Positions 27,669 through 38,420 of a stretch of 64,000 bases of DNA are shown here, piece by piece (the stretch's first letter is position 1; every line of letters starts with the position of its first letter). The notes below the pieces were generated by a model, which did no database searches, had not been told where the DNA came from, and was given only the letters and a program-made list of their open reading frames with translations. The translations under genes and the position numbers were made by a program. The stretch lies in assembly GCF_900636385.1 (NCBI RefSeq), contig NZ_LR134269.1:1674001-1738000 (forward strand). The letters are read 5' to 3'. This stretch comes from Staphylococcus warneri (GTDB taxonomy: Bacteria > Bacillota > Bacilli > Staphylococcales > Staphylococcaceae).

Positions 27669-30600
27669 TCATACTTTTTCAATTTCTATTAATAAATCAC
27701 CTGTTGCAATCGCATCACCACTTGCTACGGTAATCCGTTTAATCACTCCATCAAATGGTGCTTGGACAGTTGTTTCCATTTTCATGGCTTCAGTGATGAG
27801 TAGAGCTTGGTTAGCTTTTACTTTATCACCAATAGCTACTTTCACCTCGGTCACTGAACCTGGCATTTGTGCACCAATGTGACAAGGATTAGTTTTATCT
27901 GCTTTTGGTTTTACATTAACATTCGCTTTAACATTTTCATCTTTAATATATATACGTCTTGCTTGACCATTCATTGAGAAATAAATGGTTCTTTGCCCAT
28001 TTTCATCTGGTTCACTAATTGTTTCTAACTTAATGATTAGTCGTTTACCTGTGTCAATTTCAATTTCAACTGTTTCTCCATTTCTCATACCAAACAAGAA
28101 TGTAGGTGTATCTAGTAATGATAAATCACCAAATTGCTCTTTCGTTGCAATAAATTGTTTGTATACTTTTGGATATAAGACGTAACTTATAATGTCTTGC
28201 TCAGTTACTTCGATGTTTTGAATTGAAGCTAATTCTTGTTTTACTGCATCGAAATCAACAGGTTCTAAATATTCACCAGGTCTATTTTCTAATGATGTTT
28301 GCCCTTTTAAAATTACTTTTTGAAGTTGTGCATTAAAACCATTGACAGGTTGACCGATTTCCCCTTTAAAGAACGAAACTACAGATTCTGGGAAATCTAA
28401 TTTATGTCCTTGATTAATAACATCATCTTCATTTAGATCGTTTTGAACCATAAATAATGCCATATCTCCGACTACTTTCGAAGATGGAGTTACTTTGACA
28501 ATATCACCAAATAAGAAATTCACACGACGATACATATCTTTAACTTCATCGAAGCGTTCTCCTAAACCAAGGCTTTTAGCTTGTTGACTTAAATTAGAAT
28601 ATTGTCCGCCAGGCATTTCATGTTGGTAAATTTCTGTATTTGGAGATTTGATATCACTTTCAAAATCAACATAATAAGGGCGCACTGTTGACCAATAATG
28701 ACTTATTTCTTCTAACCCATTAATATCTGCTCTCAATTGACGTGGGAAGCCGTTTAAAGCATAGTATAATGAATTGGCACTAGGTTGACTTGTTAAACCA
28801 CTCATTGATGCTACAGCCGTATCGATGATATCCACACCTGCATCAATCGCTTGCATATACGTTAATAAACCATTGCCACTTGTATCATGAGTATGAAGAT
28901 GTATCGGCATATCAACTGCTGCACGTAAATGTCCAATAAGTTCATAGGCTGCTTTCGGTTTTAATAAGCCGGCCATATCTTTAATGGCTAAAATATGGAA
29001 TCCTTCTTTTTCTAATTCTTTTGCTAATTTCACATAGTAGTCCAATGTATATATATTAGATCTTTCAGGATTTAAGATATCTCCTGTATAACAAATAGTA
29101 CCTTCTGAAATCTTTCCTGCTTCTTGAACTGCTTCGTTCGCCACTTTCATTTGATCTACCCAGTTTAATGAGTCAAAAATTCTGAATACATCAACACCTG
29201 CTTCTGCACTTTCTTTCACAAATTTTTGTATAACATTATCTGGATAATTTTTATAACCCACGGCATTTGAAGCACGTAATAACATCTGAAATAGCACATT
29301 AGGTATTGCTTGGCGCAATCTTTCAAGTCGTTCCCACGGATTTTCTTTTAAGAAGTTATATGCTACATCAAACGTTGCACCGCCCCACATTTCAAGTGAA
29401 AAATTATCTTTAAATACTTCTGCTGTTTTAGAAGCAATATTCAACATATCTTTAGTACGTACACGTGTGGCTAATAAAGATTGATGAGCATCTCTAAATG
29501 TTGTATCTGTCATTAAAACATCTTCTTGTTCGCGTACCCAATTTGCCACACCTTTAGGGCCTTGTTGATCTAATAACTGTTTCGTACCTGAAAACGTAGC
29601 TATTTTCTTTTGTGATACTTTAGGAATAGATGCAGCTTCATAAAGTGGTTTAGGTCGTTGTTCAACATTAGGGAACCCATTAATAGTTACATTACCTATG
29701 TACTCTAATGTTTTCGTACCTCTATCTAAAGTTGGTTCTATATTAAATAATTCAGGTGTCTCTTCTATAAATTTAGTTGTATAATCGCCACTTCTAAATT
29801 GTTCATTTCTCATCACATTGATTAAAAATGGTATATTCGTTTTCACACCTCGAATACGCATTTCTCTTAATGAACGTTCCATCTTTTCTTCAGCTTGTTT
29901 GAATGACATAGCATGCGTCGATAGTTTTACTAATAATGAATCATAATACGGCGAAATCTCTGCACCTTGGAAACCATCGCCAGCATCTAAACGGACTCCA
30001 AATCCACCACTAGAACGATATGCAATAATTGTGCCAGAGTCAGGCATAAAATCATTGAGTGGATCTTCAGTAGTAATACGACACTGGATCGCATAACCTA
30101 ATGTTTGAATATCTTTTTGCTTTGGCATACCTATTTCTTCACTAAATAATTCTGCACCATCAGCAACTAATATTTGCGTTTTAACGATATCAATACCTGT
30201 AATCATCTCAGTGATTGTATGCTCCACTTGCACACGTGGATTGACTTCTATAAAAAAGAATTCATTACCAGATACTAGAAATTCGACAGTTCCTGCGTTT
30301 ACATATTTGATATGAGACATTAATTGAAGCGCAGCGTCACATATTTTCTTTCTTAAGGATTCTGACAATCCAACGGACGGCGCTACTTCGACAACTTTTT
30401 GATGACGACGTTGAACAGAACAATCACGTTCATAAAGATGGATCAAATTACCATATTCATCACCTATAACTTGTACTTCAATATGTTTAGGGTTATCAAT
30501 GTAACGTTCTATATATATTTCACTATTACCAAATGATTTCTCTGCTTCAGATTTAGCACGATGGAATGCATCTTCAAGCTCACTTTCTTCATGAACGATA

Positions 30601-31115
30601 CTCATACCTTTACCGCCACCACCACTGGTAGCTTTAATCATCAATGGATAACCAGCTTCATTAGCAAAAGATTGGGCAGCTTCATAGCTTTCTATAGGTC
30701 CATCTGTGCCTGGTATAACTGGTAAGTTAGCTTTAAGTGCAGTAGCTCTAGCTTTAACTTTATCTCCAAACATATCCAAATGTTCTAGATGTGGTCCAAT
30801 AAATTTGATACCCTCTTCTGCACATCTGCGCGCAAATTGTTCATTTTCACTTAAAAATCCATAACCTGGGTGGATCGCATCTACATTTGCTCTTTTAGCT
30901 ACATCAATAATGCGTTCAATATTCAAGTAACTTTCAGCTGGTCCTAAATCACTACCAACTAAGTAGGACTCATCGGCTTTATATCTATGTAATGATGATT
31001 TATCTTCTTTAGAGTATATGGCTACTGTATTAATATTTAATTCTGCAGCAGCTCTAAAAATTCTGATAGCGATTTCCCCACGATTGGCTACTAATAACTT
31101 TTTAATATGTTTCAA
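27669..31115 (-). CDS. pycA: Pyruvate carboxylase
   Basis: This biotin enzyme carboxylates pyruvate to oxaloacetate to refill the TCA cycle. The 1148-residue protein has the biotin carboxylase ATP-grasp domain (1-450, with GGGGKGMSIV and FIEVNPRVQVEHTITE), the carboxyltransferase TIM barrel (about 530-800, opening DTTFRDAHQSL), the PYC-OADA allosteric region, and a C-terminal biotinyl domain with EAMKMET (biotinylated Lys near 1113). Length is normal. It is monocistronic between ctaA (convergent) and ftsW (upstream, with a terminator). Confidence 0.97.
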   Translation of the reverse strand: MKHIKKLLVANRGEIAIRIFRAAAELNINTVAIYSKEDKSSLHRYKADESYLVGSDLGPAESYLNIERIIDVAKRANVDAIHPGYGFLSENEQFARRCAEEGIKFIGPHLEHLDMFGDKVKARATALKANLPVIPGTDGPIESYEAAQSFANEAGYPLMIKATSGGGGKGMSIVHEESELEDAFHRAKSEAEKSFGNSEIYIERYIDNPKHIEVQVIGDEYGNLIHLYERDCSVQRRHQKVVEVAPSVGLSESLRKKICDAALQLMSHIKYVNAGTVEFLVSGNEFFFIEVNPRVQVEHTITEMITGIDIVKTQILVADGAELFSEEIGMPKQKDIQTLGYAIQCRITTEDPLNDFMPDSGTIIAYRSSGGFGVRLDAGDGFQGAEISPYYDSLLVKLSTHAMSFKQAEEKMERSLREMRIRGVKTNIPFLINVMRNEQFRSGDYTTKFIEETPELFNIEPTLDRGTKTLEYIGNVTINGFPNVEQRPKPLYEAASIPKVSQKKIATFSGTKQLLDQQGPKGVANWVREQEDVLMTDTTFRDAHQSLLATRVRTKDMLNIASKTAEVFKDNFSLEMWGGATFDVAYNFLKENPWERLERLRQAIPNVLFQMLLRASNAVGYKNYPDNVIQKFVKESAEAGVDVFRIFDSLNWVDQMKVANEAVQEAGKISEGTICYTGDILNPERSNIYTLDYYVKLAKELEKEGFHILAIKDMAGLLKPKAAYELIGHLRAAVDMPIHLHTHDTSGNGLLTYMQAIDAGVDIIDTAVASMSGLTSQPSANSLYYALNGFPRQLRADINGLEEISHYWSTVRPYYVDFESDIKSPNTEIYQHEMPGGQYSNLSQQAKSLGLGERFDEVKDMYRRVNFLFGDIVKVTPSSKVVGDMALFMVQNDLNEDDVINQGHKLDFPESVVSFFKGEIGQPVNGFNAQLQKVILKGQTSLENRPGEYLEPVDFDAVKQELASIQNIEVTEQDIISYVLYPKVYKQFIATKEQFGDLSLLDTPTFLFGMRNGETVEIEIDTGKRLIIKLETISEPDENGQRTIYFSMNGQARRIYIKDENVKANVNVKPKADKTNPCHIGAQMPGSVTEVKVAIGDKVKANQALLITEAMKMETTVQAPFDGVIKRITVASGDAIATGDLLIEIEKV

Positions 31116-31452
31116 AAGTGATCACACCCCTGTTAAATTTTCGGAATTTTCTTACTAGTCTGATACTAAGATTTTATCTTATATAGATTGCTTTTTCTAT
31201 AGTTATTGCATATTAGTCATAATTCTTTAATTTAAGTGTCACATAAGATAAATATTCTTATTGCGAAGCTAACTCAACTTATCAAATTCATATAAAATTA
31301 TCATAAACAATAACTTTATATTATCATTGCATCAATCATATTTCCAGTTAAATCTTGTATGTTTAATAAATATTTATAATAAAAAAAGCTAATCTCTATA
31401 ACTTTAGAAAATTCAATATAATGAATTTTCTAAAGCGAGATTAGCTAAATAC
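31116..31452. other. Intergenic region pycA/ftsW
   Basis: This 337-base stretch contains the ftsW terminator (31387-31446) and the pycA promoter region. The rest is AT-rich with no gene. I did not find a convincing -35/-10 pair or a cre match. Confidence 0.5.
31387..31446 (-). terminator. Long hairpin terminator of ftsW
   Basis: On the minus strand AGCTAATCTC (31437-31446) pairs with GAGATTAGCT (31387-31396), and a second inner stem TTAGAAAATTCA/TGAATTTTCTAA extends it. TTTTTT follows. It lies six bases after the ftsW stop. Confidence 0.9.
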
Positions 31453-32676
31453 TTATTGATATCGTCGTTTAATATCGACTTTATGTTGTTTGGCTCTTTT
31501 TTCATCCATTTTAATCTGTTTAGCAGTAATGAGTAATAATCCCATTGCTATACTTAAACTAATCATGGCAGATCCGCCAAAACTTATAAATGGTAATGGT
31601 ACCCCTGTTAATGGGATCGTTGCTGAAATACCACCTAAGTTAACAAATGTTTGACTTCCAATATAACTTGCGATACCAACACAAACCAATTTATAAAAAT
31701 ATGAGTTAGTTTTATTTGCAAGCTGAAACGCACGATAAACAATGAAAAATTCTAGTAAAATGACAAACAAACCGCCTACTAATCCTAATTCTTCACAGAT
31801 AACCGCAAAAATAAAGTCAGTATGTGGTTCAGGTAAATAACCTAATTTCATAATACTATTACCTAAACCACGACCAAACAGACCGCCATTACCTATTGCC
31901 ATAAGTGAATTCGATATATGATAACCAGTTCCTGATTCGGCACTAAACGGATTGGTTAAAGTACTAAATCTTGCTTCAAGATAACTAGGTAATAAACCTG
32001 CAATCAGAACTAATAACGAAATCAAAACACCTGCAATTGCTACCATAATACCGTATTTCAAAATATTATGTACACCGATTCCTGCATAAAAAATGATTGA
32101 AAAGAATATGATTAATATTAATAGCGTTTGCCCTACGTCCTTTTGTAAAAAGACTAAAGCGACACAACTGGCTACTAAAATAATAGGTGCTGAAATTAAT
32201 TTAATTTTATTACGCACTGCTGGCATTTTCTTTTCTATCATAAATGGTAAATATAATATAATAGCAATTTTAAGTAATTCGGATGCTTGTAAGTTCATAA
32301 ATCCTAAGTTGATCCAACTTTTAGAACCATTAATATTTTTACCAATAACTAACGTAATTAAGAGTAAAACAAATATACCTATCATCATCCATTTTTGGAC
32401 ATTGGGTTGTTTCAGGACCTTTACATTCATGATAAATGCCATAAAAAAGACAATAGCAAAGCTCATAATGACGTATAGCAATTGCCTTGTATAGAAATAA
32501 GTACCTGATACTTCAGCACCACCTGTTAAAGTGCCTTTCGTAGCAGCAACCATACTGGCACTATAAACCATAACTAAACCAATTAAACATAGGATGACGT
32601 ATGTGACCAACAATGGATAATCGATAAATTTAGATGTTTTTCCAATGTATCGCATTATATTTTTAAAATTTTTCAT
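31453..32676 (-). CDS. ftsW: Septal peptidoglycan polymerase FtsW
   Basis: FtsW is the SEDS glycosyltransferase that polymerises lipid II at the septum with its partner class B PBP. The protein has about ten membrane segments, with LVMVYSASMV in the first, SWINLGFMNLQASELLKI, and GYLPEPHTDFIFAVICEELGL plus PFISFGGSAM near the C-terminus, all SEDS signatures. The frame extends back to a TTG at 32697; the ATG at 32676 (MKNFKNIMRYIG) matches the staphylococcal N-terminus and gives 407 residues. In S. aureus FtsW works with PBP1; the paralogue RodA works at the lateral wall, and this genomic location is that of ftsW. Confidence 0.94.
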   Translation of the reverse strand: MKNFKNIMRYIGKTSKFIDYPLLVTYVILCLIGLVMVYSASMVAATKGTLTGGAEVSGTYFYTRQLLYVIMSFAIVFFMAFIMNVKVLKQPNVQKWMMIGIFVLLLITLVIGKNINGSKSWINLGFMNLQASELLKIAIILYLPFMIEKKMPAVRNKIKLISAPIILVASCVALVFLQKDVGQTLLILIIFFSIIFYAGIGVHNILKYGIMVAIAGVLISLLVLIAGLLPSYLEARFSTLTNPFSAESGTGYHISNSLMAIGNGGLFGRGLGNSIMKLGYLPEPHTDFIFAVICEELGLVGGLFVILLEFFIVYRAFQLANKTNSYFYKLVCVGIASYIGSQTFVNLGGISATIPLTGVPLPFISFGGSAMISLSIAMGLLLITAKQIKMDEKRAKQHKVDIKRRYQ

Positions 32677-32994
32677 ATACTTGTACATCCAATTCAAATT
32701 TTTTGAGAGTTGAGATTAAGAGCATCAATACAAATAATCAATGACTCTAAAACCTATCCTTTTCATTATAAACTTCCTATGTATCACAAAACAAATATTA
32801 ACTTAACAATTATTCAAAAAAGATAAAATGACTGAGAAAATATCAAATATGATACTATCTCAGCCACCATTTTTACAATGTGCAAGTTACGGTTCCACAT
32901 TTCATACTAGCATGAAAGTGTTGTCATAAATGTATTAAAATAATTCTAGTAACATCAATAACAATATATCAACACATCAAATTTATATAAAAAA
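32677..32994. other. Intergenic region ftsW/ylaN
   Basis: About 318 AT-rich bases without a gene. A hairpin with arms near 32831-32846 and 32850-32863 (ACTGAGA..TCTCAG core) sits after ylaN and has only a weak T-run, so ylaN may be ended there. Confidence 0.45.
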
Positions 32995-33270
32995 TTAAAC
33001 GTTTGTAAATGCTTCGTGTAGTTTTGAAAGTTCTTTTTCAAGTCTTAACATAAGATTTTTGCCGTCTTCTTTCTCAACTAGCCCGAGTTGTACAGCAAAA
33101 TCTACTTCTTTTTGAAGACCGAACATTTGTGTATCTAAAACTTCTTCGTAAAGTGGACAAGAAGGCACTGTTAAATTGTCCATTTGAACTTTAATAAGAT
33201 GTAATATTCTATCTGCATCTTTGTTCAGTTGGTCATAAGCCGCATTATTTAATTTCGACTGATTAGCCAT
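32995..33270 (-). CDS. ylaN: YlaN family iron-binding protein
   Basis: The 91-residue helical protein ([20 protein letters not shown]) belongs to the YlaN family. In S. aureus and B. subtilis YlaN has been reported to bind Fe(II) and to act with Fur in relieving iron-dependent repression. The frame opens upstream at 33309, but GGGGGAG lies eight bases before the ATG at 33270 and the extra 13 residues are not conserved-looking. It lies just before ftsW in the same orientation, as in Bacillus. Confidence 0.9.
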   Translation of the reverse strand: MANQSKLNNAAYDQLNKDADRILHLIKVQMDNLTVPSCPLYEEVLDTQMFGLQKEVDFAVQLGLVEKEDGKNLMLRLEKELSKLHEAFTNV

Positions 33271-33417
33271 GACACGCACTCCCCCTATCATTTCATTAAA
33301 TATCTTCAATATATAAAATTTTATCTTACTGAATGTTAAAAAGCAAGTATCTTTAAATTAAGTATAACGTATTTTATGATAAAATAATATAAGATAAAAA
33401 TTTAGGGAGTGGGCAAG

Positions 33418-33900
33418 ATGATTCAAATAAAAGGTGCGGTGAATTTCCCCATCACATTAGATAGTACAACATGGATTTTTGATGATAGAAAGGTAAGCCT
33501 CGAAGACTTAGAAAAAGGCGTTTTCGATGGCACTAAACCAATACAGTTCGAAGATAATCGCGAATGGAATCGTGCTATCTTAGAAGGTCAAACTAATCCA
33601 CCAACATTAAATTCTGAAATTAAATATAAAAAGCGTTCTGTATTAGAGGGTTCATTTGTTATAAATATGACACCATTCTTTAAAACTTCTGAACCACAAT
33701 CAAATGCAACCGCTATTAAATTATTTAATGACGAAGATGCTATAGAAGTTCCATTAGATTTATTACCATATTTATTCTTCCAATTTGCTAAAGATGGTAA
33801 ACGTCTATATGACGATAACTCTGTGGATAGTTTTGTATATGATACTGAAAAAGGTTATAGTTACGAATTTAAGTATGTAAAATATATTGAGGTGATTTAA
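33418..33900 (+). CDS. ylaL: YlaL-like conserved protein
   Basis: The 160-residue soluble protein begins MIQIKGAVNFPITLDSTTWIF. It has no catalytic motif I recognise. Database entries often label relatives peptidyl-prolyl isomerase, but no cyclophilin, FKBP or parvulin pattern is visible, so I do not support that label. The start is the ATG at 33418 after GGGAG; an upstream GTG at 33409 overlaps the binding site. ylaI follows directly, as in the Bacillus yla cluster. Confidence 0.7.
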   Translation: MIQIKGAVNFPITLDSTTWIFDDRKVSLEDLEKGVFDGTKPIQFEDNREWNRAILEGQTNPPTLNSEIKYKKRSVLEGSFVINMTPFFKTSEPQSNATAIKLFNDEDAIEVPLDLLPYLFFQFAKDGKRLYDDNSVDSFVYDTEKGYSYEFKYVKYIEVI

Positions 33901-34086
33901 TTGGTTCCAGTCAAATGTATCATTTGTGATACTACAGTACATATTGATGAAAACACTGTAGAAGCAAAACGACTTAGAAATAATCCTATTCGTACATTTA
34001 TGTGTGATGATTGTAAAAGTCGTCTAGATACACCTAAACAGCCTCAACCATTTTCAACACATATTGATAAAAAGGAAAATGACTAA
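33901..34086 (+). CDS. ylaI: YlaI family zinc-ribbon protein (DUF2197)
   Basis: The 61-residue protein has CIIC (residues 6-9) and CDDC (about 35-38), a four-cysteine zinc ribbon, followed by a basic and proline-containing tail. It begins with TTG directly after the ylaL stop, six bases behind GAGGTG, so it is probably translated from the same transcript. The function is unknown; the family is restricted to Bacillales. Confidence 0.85.
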   Translation: MVPVKCIICDTTVHIDENTVEAKRLRNNPIRTFMCDDCKSRLDTPKQPQPFSTHIDKKEND

Positions 34087-34094
34087 TTAACTAG

Positions 34095-34143
34095 CGTATG
34101 ATTGTAGCGTCTTTATATAAGAAGTTGTAATCATACGTTTTTT
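34095..34143 (+). terminator. Terminator of ylaL-ylaI
   Basis: CGTATGATT (34095-34103) and AATCATACG (34129-34137) pair around a 25-base loop, followed by TTTTTT. Confidence 0.8.
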
Positions 34144-34219
34144 ATATGCGTAGATGATTTATTCCGATTCGATTTATATCTACTTGTTTAAGATTAATTA
34201 AATCTAAATCCACAAAAGA

Positions 34220-34261
34220 AAACCACTTGATTATTGAAGAACATCAATAATCAAGTGGTTT
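34220..34261 (-). terminator. Terminator of typA
   Basis: Arms of 18 bases (34220-34237 and 34244-34261, AACCACTTGATTATTGA core) are perfect inverted repeats with TTTTCTTTT following on the minus strand. It lies about 38 bases after the typA stop. Confidence 0.9.
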
Positions 34262-34298
34262 TTAAATGACTCTTATTTAACAATGTATCAGACGTTGA

Positions 34299-36146
34299 TT
34301 ATTCGTCCTCTGACATCATTTGTTTAACGCGTTTAGCTTCTTTTTCACGCACTGATTTGTTTAATAATTTCTTTCTTAAACGAATACTTTCAGGTGTTAC
34401 CTCAACTAATTCATCATCATTGATAAATTGTAACGCTTCTTCAAGTGTTAATACACGAGGTCGATTCATAGTTTGTGTTTGATCTTTCGTAGCAGAACGT
34501 ACGTTAGTTTGGTGTTTTGTTTTAGTGATATTAACGGTTAAGTCATTTTCACGATTATGTTCACCAACAATCATACCTTCATATACTTCAGTACCTGGTT
34601 CCATGAAGTTAACACCACGGTCTTCTAGTCCTAAAATTGCATACGTACTAGCAGAACCTTGATCCATTGAAATTAATGCACCATTTCTTCTGCCACCAAT
34701 TTTAGCTTTAATACGAGGTCTGAATTCTTCAAATGTATGGTTGATAATCCCATAACCACGTGTCATTGACATAAATTCTGTAGTATAACCAATCATACCA
34801 CGTGCTGGTACCATAAAGATAAGACGAGTAAGACCATTATCAGTTGTCATCATATCTAACATTTCACCTTTACGTGCACCTAAAGATTCAATAACAGCAC
34901 CAGAGTTTTCTTGAGGCACTTCACATTGAACTCTTTCGAATGGTTCACACATAACGCCATCAATTTCTCTAATGATAACTTGTGGTTTAGATACTTGAAG
35001 TTCGTAACCTTCACGACGCATATTTTCAATTAAAATTGATAAATGTAATTCACCACGTCCAGCAACTACCCATGCATCTGGTGAGTCTGTTGGTGTAACT
35101 TTTAATGATACGTCTGTTTCAAGTTGTTGATCTAAACGTTCTTGAATTTGACGCGCTGTAACGAAATCACCTTCACGACCTGCAAATGGTGAATTGTTAA
35201 CTCTAAATGTCATTTCAAGCGTTGGTTCATCAATACGTAATACTGGTAAAGCATCTTGATGATCATGTGGTGTTACTGTTTCACCTACGTTGATATCTTC
35301 CATGCCAGAAACCGCGATTAAGTCACCTGCTTGTGCTTCTTCAATTTCTTCACGTTTTAATCCAAAATAACCAAATATTTTTGTTACACGGAAGTTCTTA
35401 ACGCTACCATCTAATTTAATCAGTGATACATTATCACCTACACGCATTTTACCTCTGAATACACGTCCTACACCAATACGTCCAACATAGTCATTATAAT
35501 CTAATAATGCTACTTGGAATTGTAATGGTTCATCACTGTTGTCAACTGGTGCTGGTACATAATCGATAATAGTTTCATATAATGATTGCATATTTTCATC
35601 TTGTTGTTCTGAATTTAAACTTGCAGTTCCATTAACAGCTGAAGCATATACAACAGGGAAATCAAGTTGTTCATCATTAGCTTCTAATTCGATAAATAAA
35701 TCTAATACTTCATCTACCACACCTTCTGGTCTTGCAGATGGTTTGTCGATTTTATTTACTACTACCACTGGTTTTAAATTTTGTTCTAATGCTTTTTTAA
35801 GTACGAAACGTGTTTGAGGCATTGTACCTTCATACGCATCGACTACTAATACAACACCATCAACCATTTTCATGATACGTTCAACTTCGCCACCGAAGTC
35901 AGCGTGTCCTGGTGTATCTAATATATTAATGCGTGTACCTTTATAGTCAACCGCAGTATTTTTCGCAAGAATTGTAATACCACGTTCTCTTTCTAAGTCA
36001 TTAGAGTCCATAGCACGATCGTCAACATGTTCGTTCTCTCTAAAAATTCCTGATTGCTTTAATAATTCATCTACTAACGTCGTTTTACCATGGTCAACGT
36101 GCGCAATAATCGCTATATTACGTACATCTTCTCTTATATTCGTCAT
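34299..36146 (-). CDS. typA: Ribosome-associated GTPase BipA/TypA
   Basis: TypA is an EF-G-like translational GTPase that helps 50S assembly and stress or cold growth. The 615-residue protein has all G motifs: [12 protein letters not shown] (G1), RGIT (G2), DTPGH (G3), NKID (G4) and a SAVNG segment (G5), then domain II, an EF-G-like domain and the TypA-specific C-terminal domain (about 480-615). The frame opens at 36179, but AAAGGA is about ten bases before the ATG at 36146 and [20 protein letters not shown] is the usual N-terminus. It is divergent from ylaF. Confidence 0.96.
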   Translation of the reverse strand: MTNIREDVRNIAIIAHVDHGKTTLVDELLKQSGIFRENEHVDDRAMDSNDLERERGITILAKNTAVDYKGTRINILDTPGHADFGGEVERIMKMVDGVVLVVDAYEGTMPQTRFVLKKALEQNLKPVVVVNKIDKPSARPEGVVDEVLDLFIELEANDEQLDFPVVYASAVNGTASLNSEQQDENMQSLYETIIDYVPAPVDNSDEPLQFQVALLDYNDYVGRIGVGRVFRGKMRVGDNVSLIKLDGSVKNFRVTKIFGYFGLKREEIEEAQAGDLIAVSGMEDINVGETVTPHDHQDALPVLRIDEPTLEMTFRVNNSPFAGREGDFVTARQIQERLDQQLETDVSLKVTPTDSPDAWVVAGRGELHLSILIENMRREGYELQVSKPQVIIREIDGVMCEPFERVQCEVPQENSGAVIESLGARKGEMLDMMTTDNGLTRLIFMVPARGMIGYTTEFMSMTRGYGIINHTFEEFRPRIKAKIGGRRNGALISMDQGSASTYAILGLEDRGVNFMEPGTEVYEGMIVGEHNRENDLTVNITKTKHQTNVRSATKDQTQTMNRPRVLTLEEALQFINDDELVEVTPESIRLRKKLLNKSVREKEAKRVKQMMSEDE

Positions 36147-36245
36147 ATTATAAATTTCCTTTCTTAAGTAAACTCCCACTTTTAATTACAACTTTTTTAT
36201 TATATCATAGATTAGAGAAAAAATAAGTAAAAGGTGGGGTATGGG

Positions 36246-36437
36246 ATGCAACAAAAAAAATCTAAAGGCATTTTCTGGATATTCTCAATTTTGGCTTTAA
36301 TCTTTTTATTGCTATTTAGCTTTAGCATTGGTGCAGCAAATGTTCCAATGATGATTTTAACATTTATATTACTCGTTGCAACATTTGGTGCCGGTTTCAC
36401 AGTGAAAAAGAAATATCGCGAAAATGACTGGTTATAG
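36246..36437 (+). CDS. ylaF: YlaF family small membrane protein (DUF5325)
   Basis: The 63-residue protein has two hydrophobic segments (about 10-30 and 34-50) and a basic C-terminus (KKKYRENDWL). It resembles YlaF, which flanks typA in Bacillus. The start is the ATG at 36246 after AAAGGTGGGG; the frame's GTG at 36234 lies inside that site. Function unknown. Confidence 0.75.
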   Translation: MQQKKSKGIFWIFSILALIFLLLFSFSIGAANVPMMILTFILLVATFGAGFTVKKKYRENDWL

Positions 36438-36674
36438 ATGATATAGCCCAATATTAATAAAATAAAACTTTATTTAAAATTCAATGTTAGTGGTATTTTG
36501 TTTTTAAGGTTTATTGCATAATGTGCTTGTCTCTTGGCAAGTCAGAAGAATAGTAATCGATATGATTAGCATATTAGGCATAACCATTTAAGATCATTGC
36601 ATAATCAAACCCTAACAACTACTTTCTCTTTGATGAGTTAGTATGCTTTCAAACAAATTTTATTTAATTTTTAC

Positions 36675-36722
36675 AAAAGACAAAGCCTGGAACATAATCT
36701 GATGTCCCAAGCTTTGTCTTTT
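36675..36722. terminator. Terminator between ylaF and suhB
   Basis: AAAAGACAAAGC (36675-36686) and GCTTTGTCTTTT (36711-36722) pair perfectly around an inner CTGG..ACAT/ATGTCCCA stem. T-runs exist on both strands. The inner core resembles the hairpins near 6588 and 11210. Confidence 0.85.
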
Positions 36723-36729
36723 TAATATT

Positions 36730-37548
36730 TTAATTTCCAAAACGTTTTTTATGATGCATTCTTAAAGTATCTTCATGATTTTTTAAATAATCACTTATTA
36801 TTTCATCATGTAATAAAGGATTAGCCATGATAATAGAATTGGGTCGCGTAATAGTTAATGTTTCACCAAGTAAATTAGTGCCTTTTCCCCCAACTTCGTT
36901 GAGTATCATTAAACCACCAGCATAGTCCCACGGTTGTAGTCTTGGCGTTAAATATGCAGCTAGTTGTCCTTTAGCTACACTCACAATTTCTAATGCAGCA
37001 CTACCATAAGCTCTTGCACTACGTGCATCATTCACTATTGGTGCAAAAATAGGTCCCATAATTGGTTTGGTTAACCAATTAGGATTAATGCCAATAATAC
37101 TTGTTTTTAGTTGCGTATCTTTTAAAGGTTCTAAAGCATGGTTATTTTCAAATGCACCCTCACCTACTTTGGTATGATACAAAATATCTCTCATAACATC
37201 GTACACAAAGCCAGCATATGGTTTGCCTTCATGATAAATCCCGATTGAAATAGCGAAGTTTTCTTGTTGATGAACAAAGTTTAATGTGCCATCTATGGGG
37301 TCAACTACCCAAACAACACCGGAAGTATCAATCAAGTCATGACCATGACCTTCTTCACCAATCACTTTATGCTCTGGATAATTTTGATGTATCATATCAT
37401 AAATATAATCTTCAGTTGCTCTATCTACATTTGTCACTAAGTCATTAGGATTGGATTTAGTTTCAATATTTAATTCATCTTTCATCATTAAGCGTACTTT
37501 ATTACCCGCTTCTAATACTAATCCTTTTGCAAAATCGTAAAGTGCCAT
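36730..37548 (-). CDS. suhB: Inositol monophosphatase family protein
   Basis: The 272-residue protein has the family metal-site motifs GEEGH (about 69-73), DPIDGTLNF (about 90-98) and WDYAGGLMILNEVGG (about 211-225). Relatives remove phosphate from inositol monophosphate, and some act on NADP or fructose-1,6-bisphosphate; the true substrate here is unknown. B. subtilis SuhB (YktC) neighbours yktB, as here. It has a terminator shared with ylaF and is divergent from yktB. Confidence 0.9.
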   Translation of the reverse strand: MALYDFAKGLVLEAGNKVRLMMKDELNIETKSNPNDLVTNVDRATEDYIYDMIHQNYPEHKVIGEEGHGHDLIDTSGVVWVVDPIDGTLNFVHQQENFAISIGIYHEGKPYAGFVYDVMRDILYHTKVGEGAFENNHALEPLKDTQLKTSIIGINPNWLTKPIMGPIFAPIVNDARSARAYGSAALEIVSVAKGQLAAYLTPRLQPWDYAGGLMILNEVGGKGTNLLGETLTITRPNSIIMANPLLHDEIISDYLKNHEDTLRMHHKKRFGN

Positions 37549-37714
37549 GGTATCATCTCCTATTTATCTATATTATACATGATTATGGTCTCAATTTTAT
37601 ATTTATAGACTCCCCTATTTTTAACAATTTATGCATTCTTTTGAAACTGCAATTTAGAATTTTAATGCTTTATTATGCTACAATAATTCTAATCATAATC
37701 CTAGGAGGCAAATC

Positions 37715-38329
37715 ATGACTAAATACACATTTTCACCTCAAAATTTTAAAGCCTTTGATGTGGATGGACTAGATGCTAGAATGGAAGCACTTAATGAGCA
37801 TGTTAGACCGCAATTGCATCAATTAGGGGATTATTTCACTGAATACTTTACAACTCAAACAGGTGAAACATTTTATCCTCACGTGGCAAAACACGCTAGA
37901 AGAAGTGTCAATCCACCTAAAGATACGTGGGTTGCATTCGCTCCAAATAAACGCGGCTACAAAATGTTACCTCATTTCCAAATCGGCTTATTTAGAGACC
38001 AATTATTTATAATGTTTGGTGTCATGCACGAAGCAAAAAATAAGGCTGAAAAAGTTAAAATTTTTGATAAACATTTTGATACATTAAGAAACTTACCGTC
38101 AGATTACAGCATCTGTCTTGATCATATGAAGCCTGAAAAGACGCTCATTAAAGACTGTACTGATGAACAGTTACATGAAGCCATTGATCGTGTCAAAAAT
38201 GTTAAAAAAGGTGAATTCTTCGTAGCTAGATCAATTACACCAGATGATCAAAGGTTAAAAACTGATAAAGCTTTTATTCAATTTGTTGAAGAAACATTTG
38301 ATCAATTTTTAAAATTCTATTCTGCTTAA
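37715..38329 (+). CDS. yktB: YktB family (DUF1054, UPF0637) protein
   Basis: The 204-residue soluble protein begins [23 protein letters not shown] and carries the [21 protein letters not shown] and [20 protein letters not shown] segments of the UPF0637 family, confined to Firmicutes. TAGGAGGC precedes the ATG. Function unknown. It is divergent from suhB and followed by a terminator. Confidence 0.9.
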   Translation: MTKYTFSPQNFKAFDVDGLDARMEALNEHVRPQLHQLGDYFTEYFTTQTGETFYPHVAKHARRSVNPPKDTWVAFAPNKRGYKMLPHFQIGLFRDQLFIMFGVMHEAKNKAEKVKIFDKHFDTLRNLPSDYSICLDHMKPEKTLIKDCTDEQLHEAIDRVKNVKKGEFFVARSITPDDQRLKTDKAFIQFVEETFDQFLKFYSA

Positions 38330-38352
38330 GTCAAAAGAATTCACGATACTTG

Positions 38353-38388
38353 AACCTGTGACATCCACTCATGTCCAGGTTTTTTTAT
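38353..38388 (+). terminator. Terminator of yktB
   Basis: AACCTGTGACAT (38353-38364) pairs with ATGTC-CAGGTT (38371-38381) with one bulge, followed by TTTTTT. It separates yktB from the mntH operator by about 10 bases. Confidence 0.85.
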
Positions 38389-38398
38389 TTTGTAAAAT

Positions 38399-38420
38399 AT
38401 TTTTAGGTTGACCTAAAAAT
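38399..38420 (+). promoter_or_regulatory. MntR operator of mntH
   Basis: A 22-base palindrome, TTTTTAGGT then TGACCTAAAAA flanked by A and T, matches the DtxR/MntR-type box (TTTAGGTTGACCTAAA) known for MntR in staphylococci. Its central TTGACC (38408-38413) is also the -35 of the next promoter, so bound MntR would block polymerase when manganese is high. Confidence 0.88.

Noticed and set aside
33418..33900. Peptidyl-prolyl isomerase label for the YlaL-like protein
   Set aside because: No cyclophilin, FKBP or parvulin motif is visible; the label seems to be inherited from database names.
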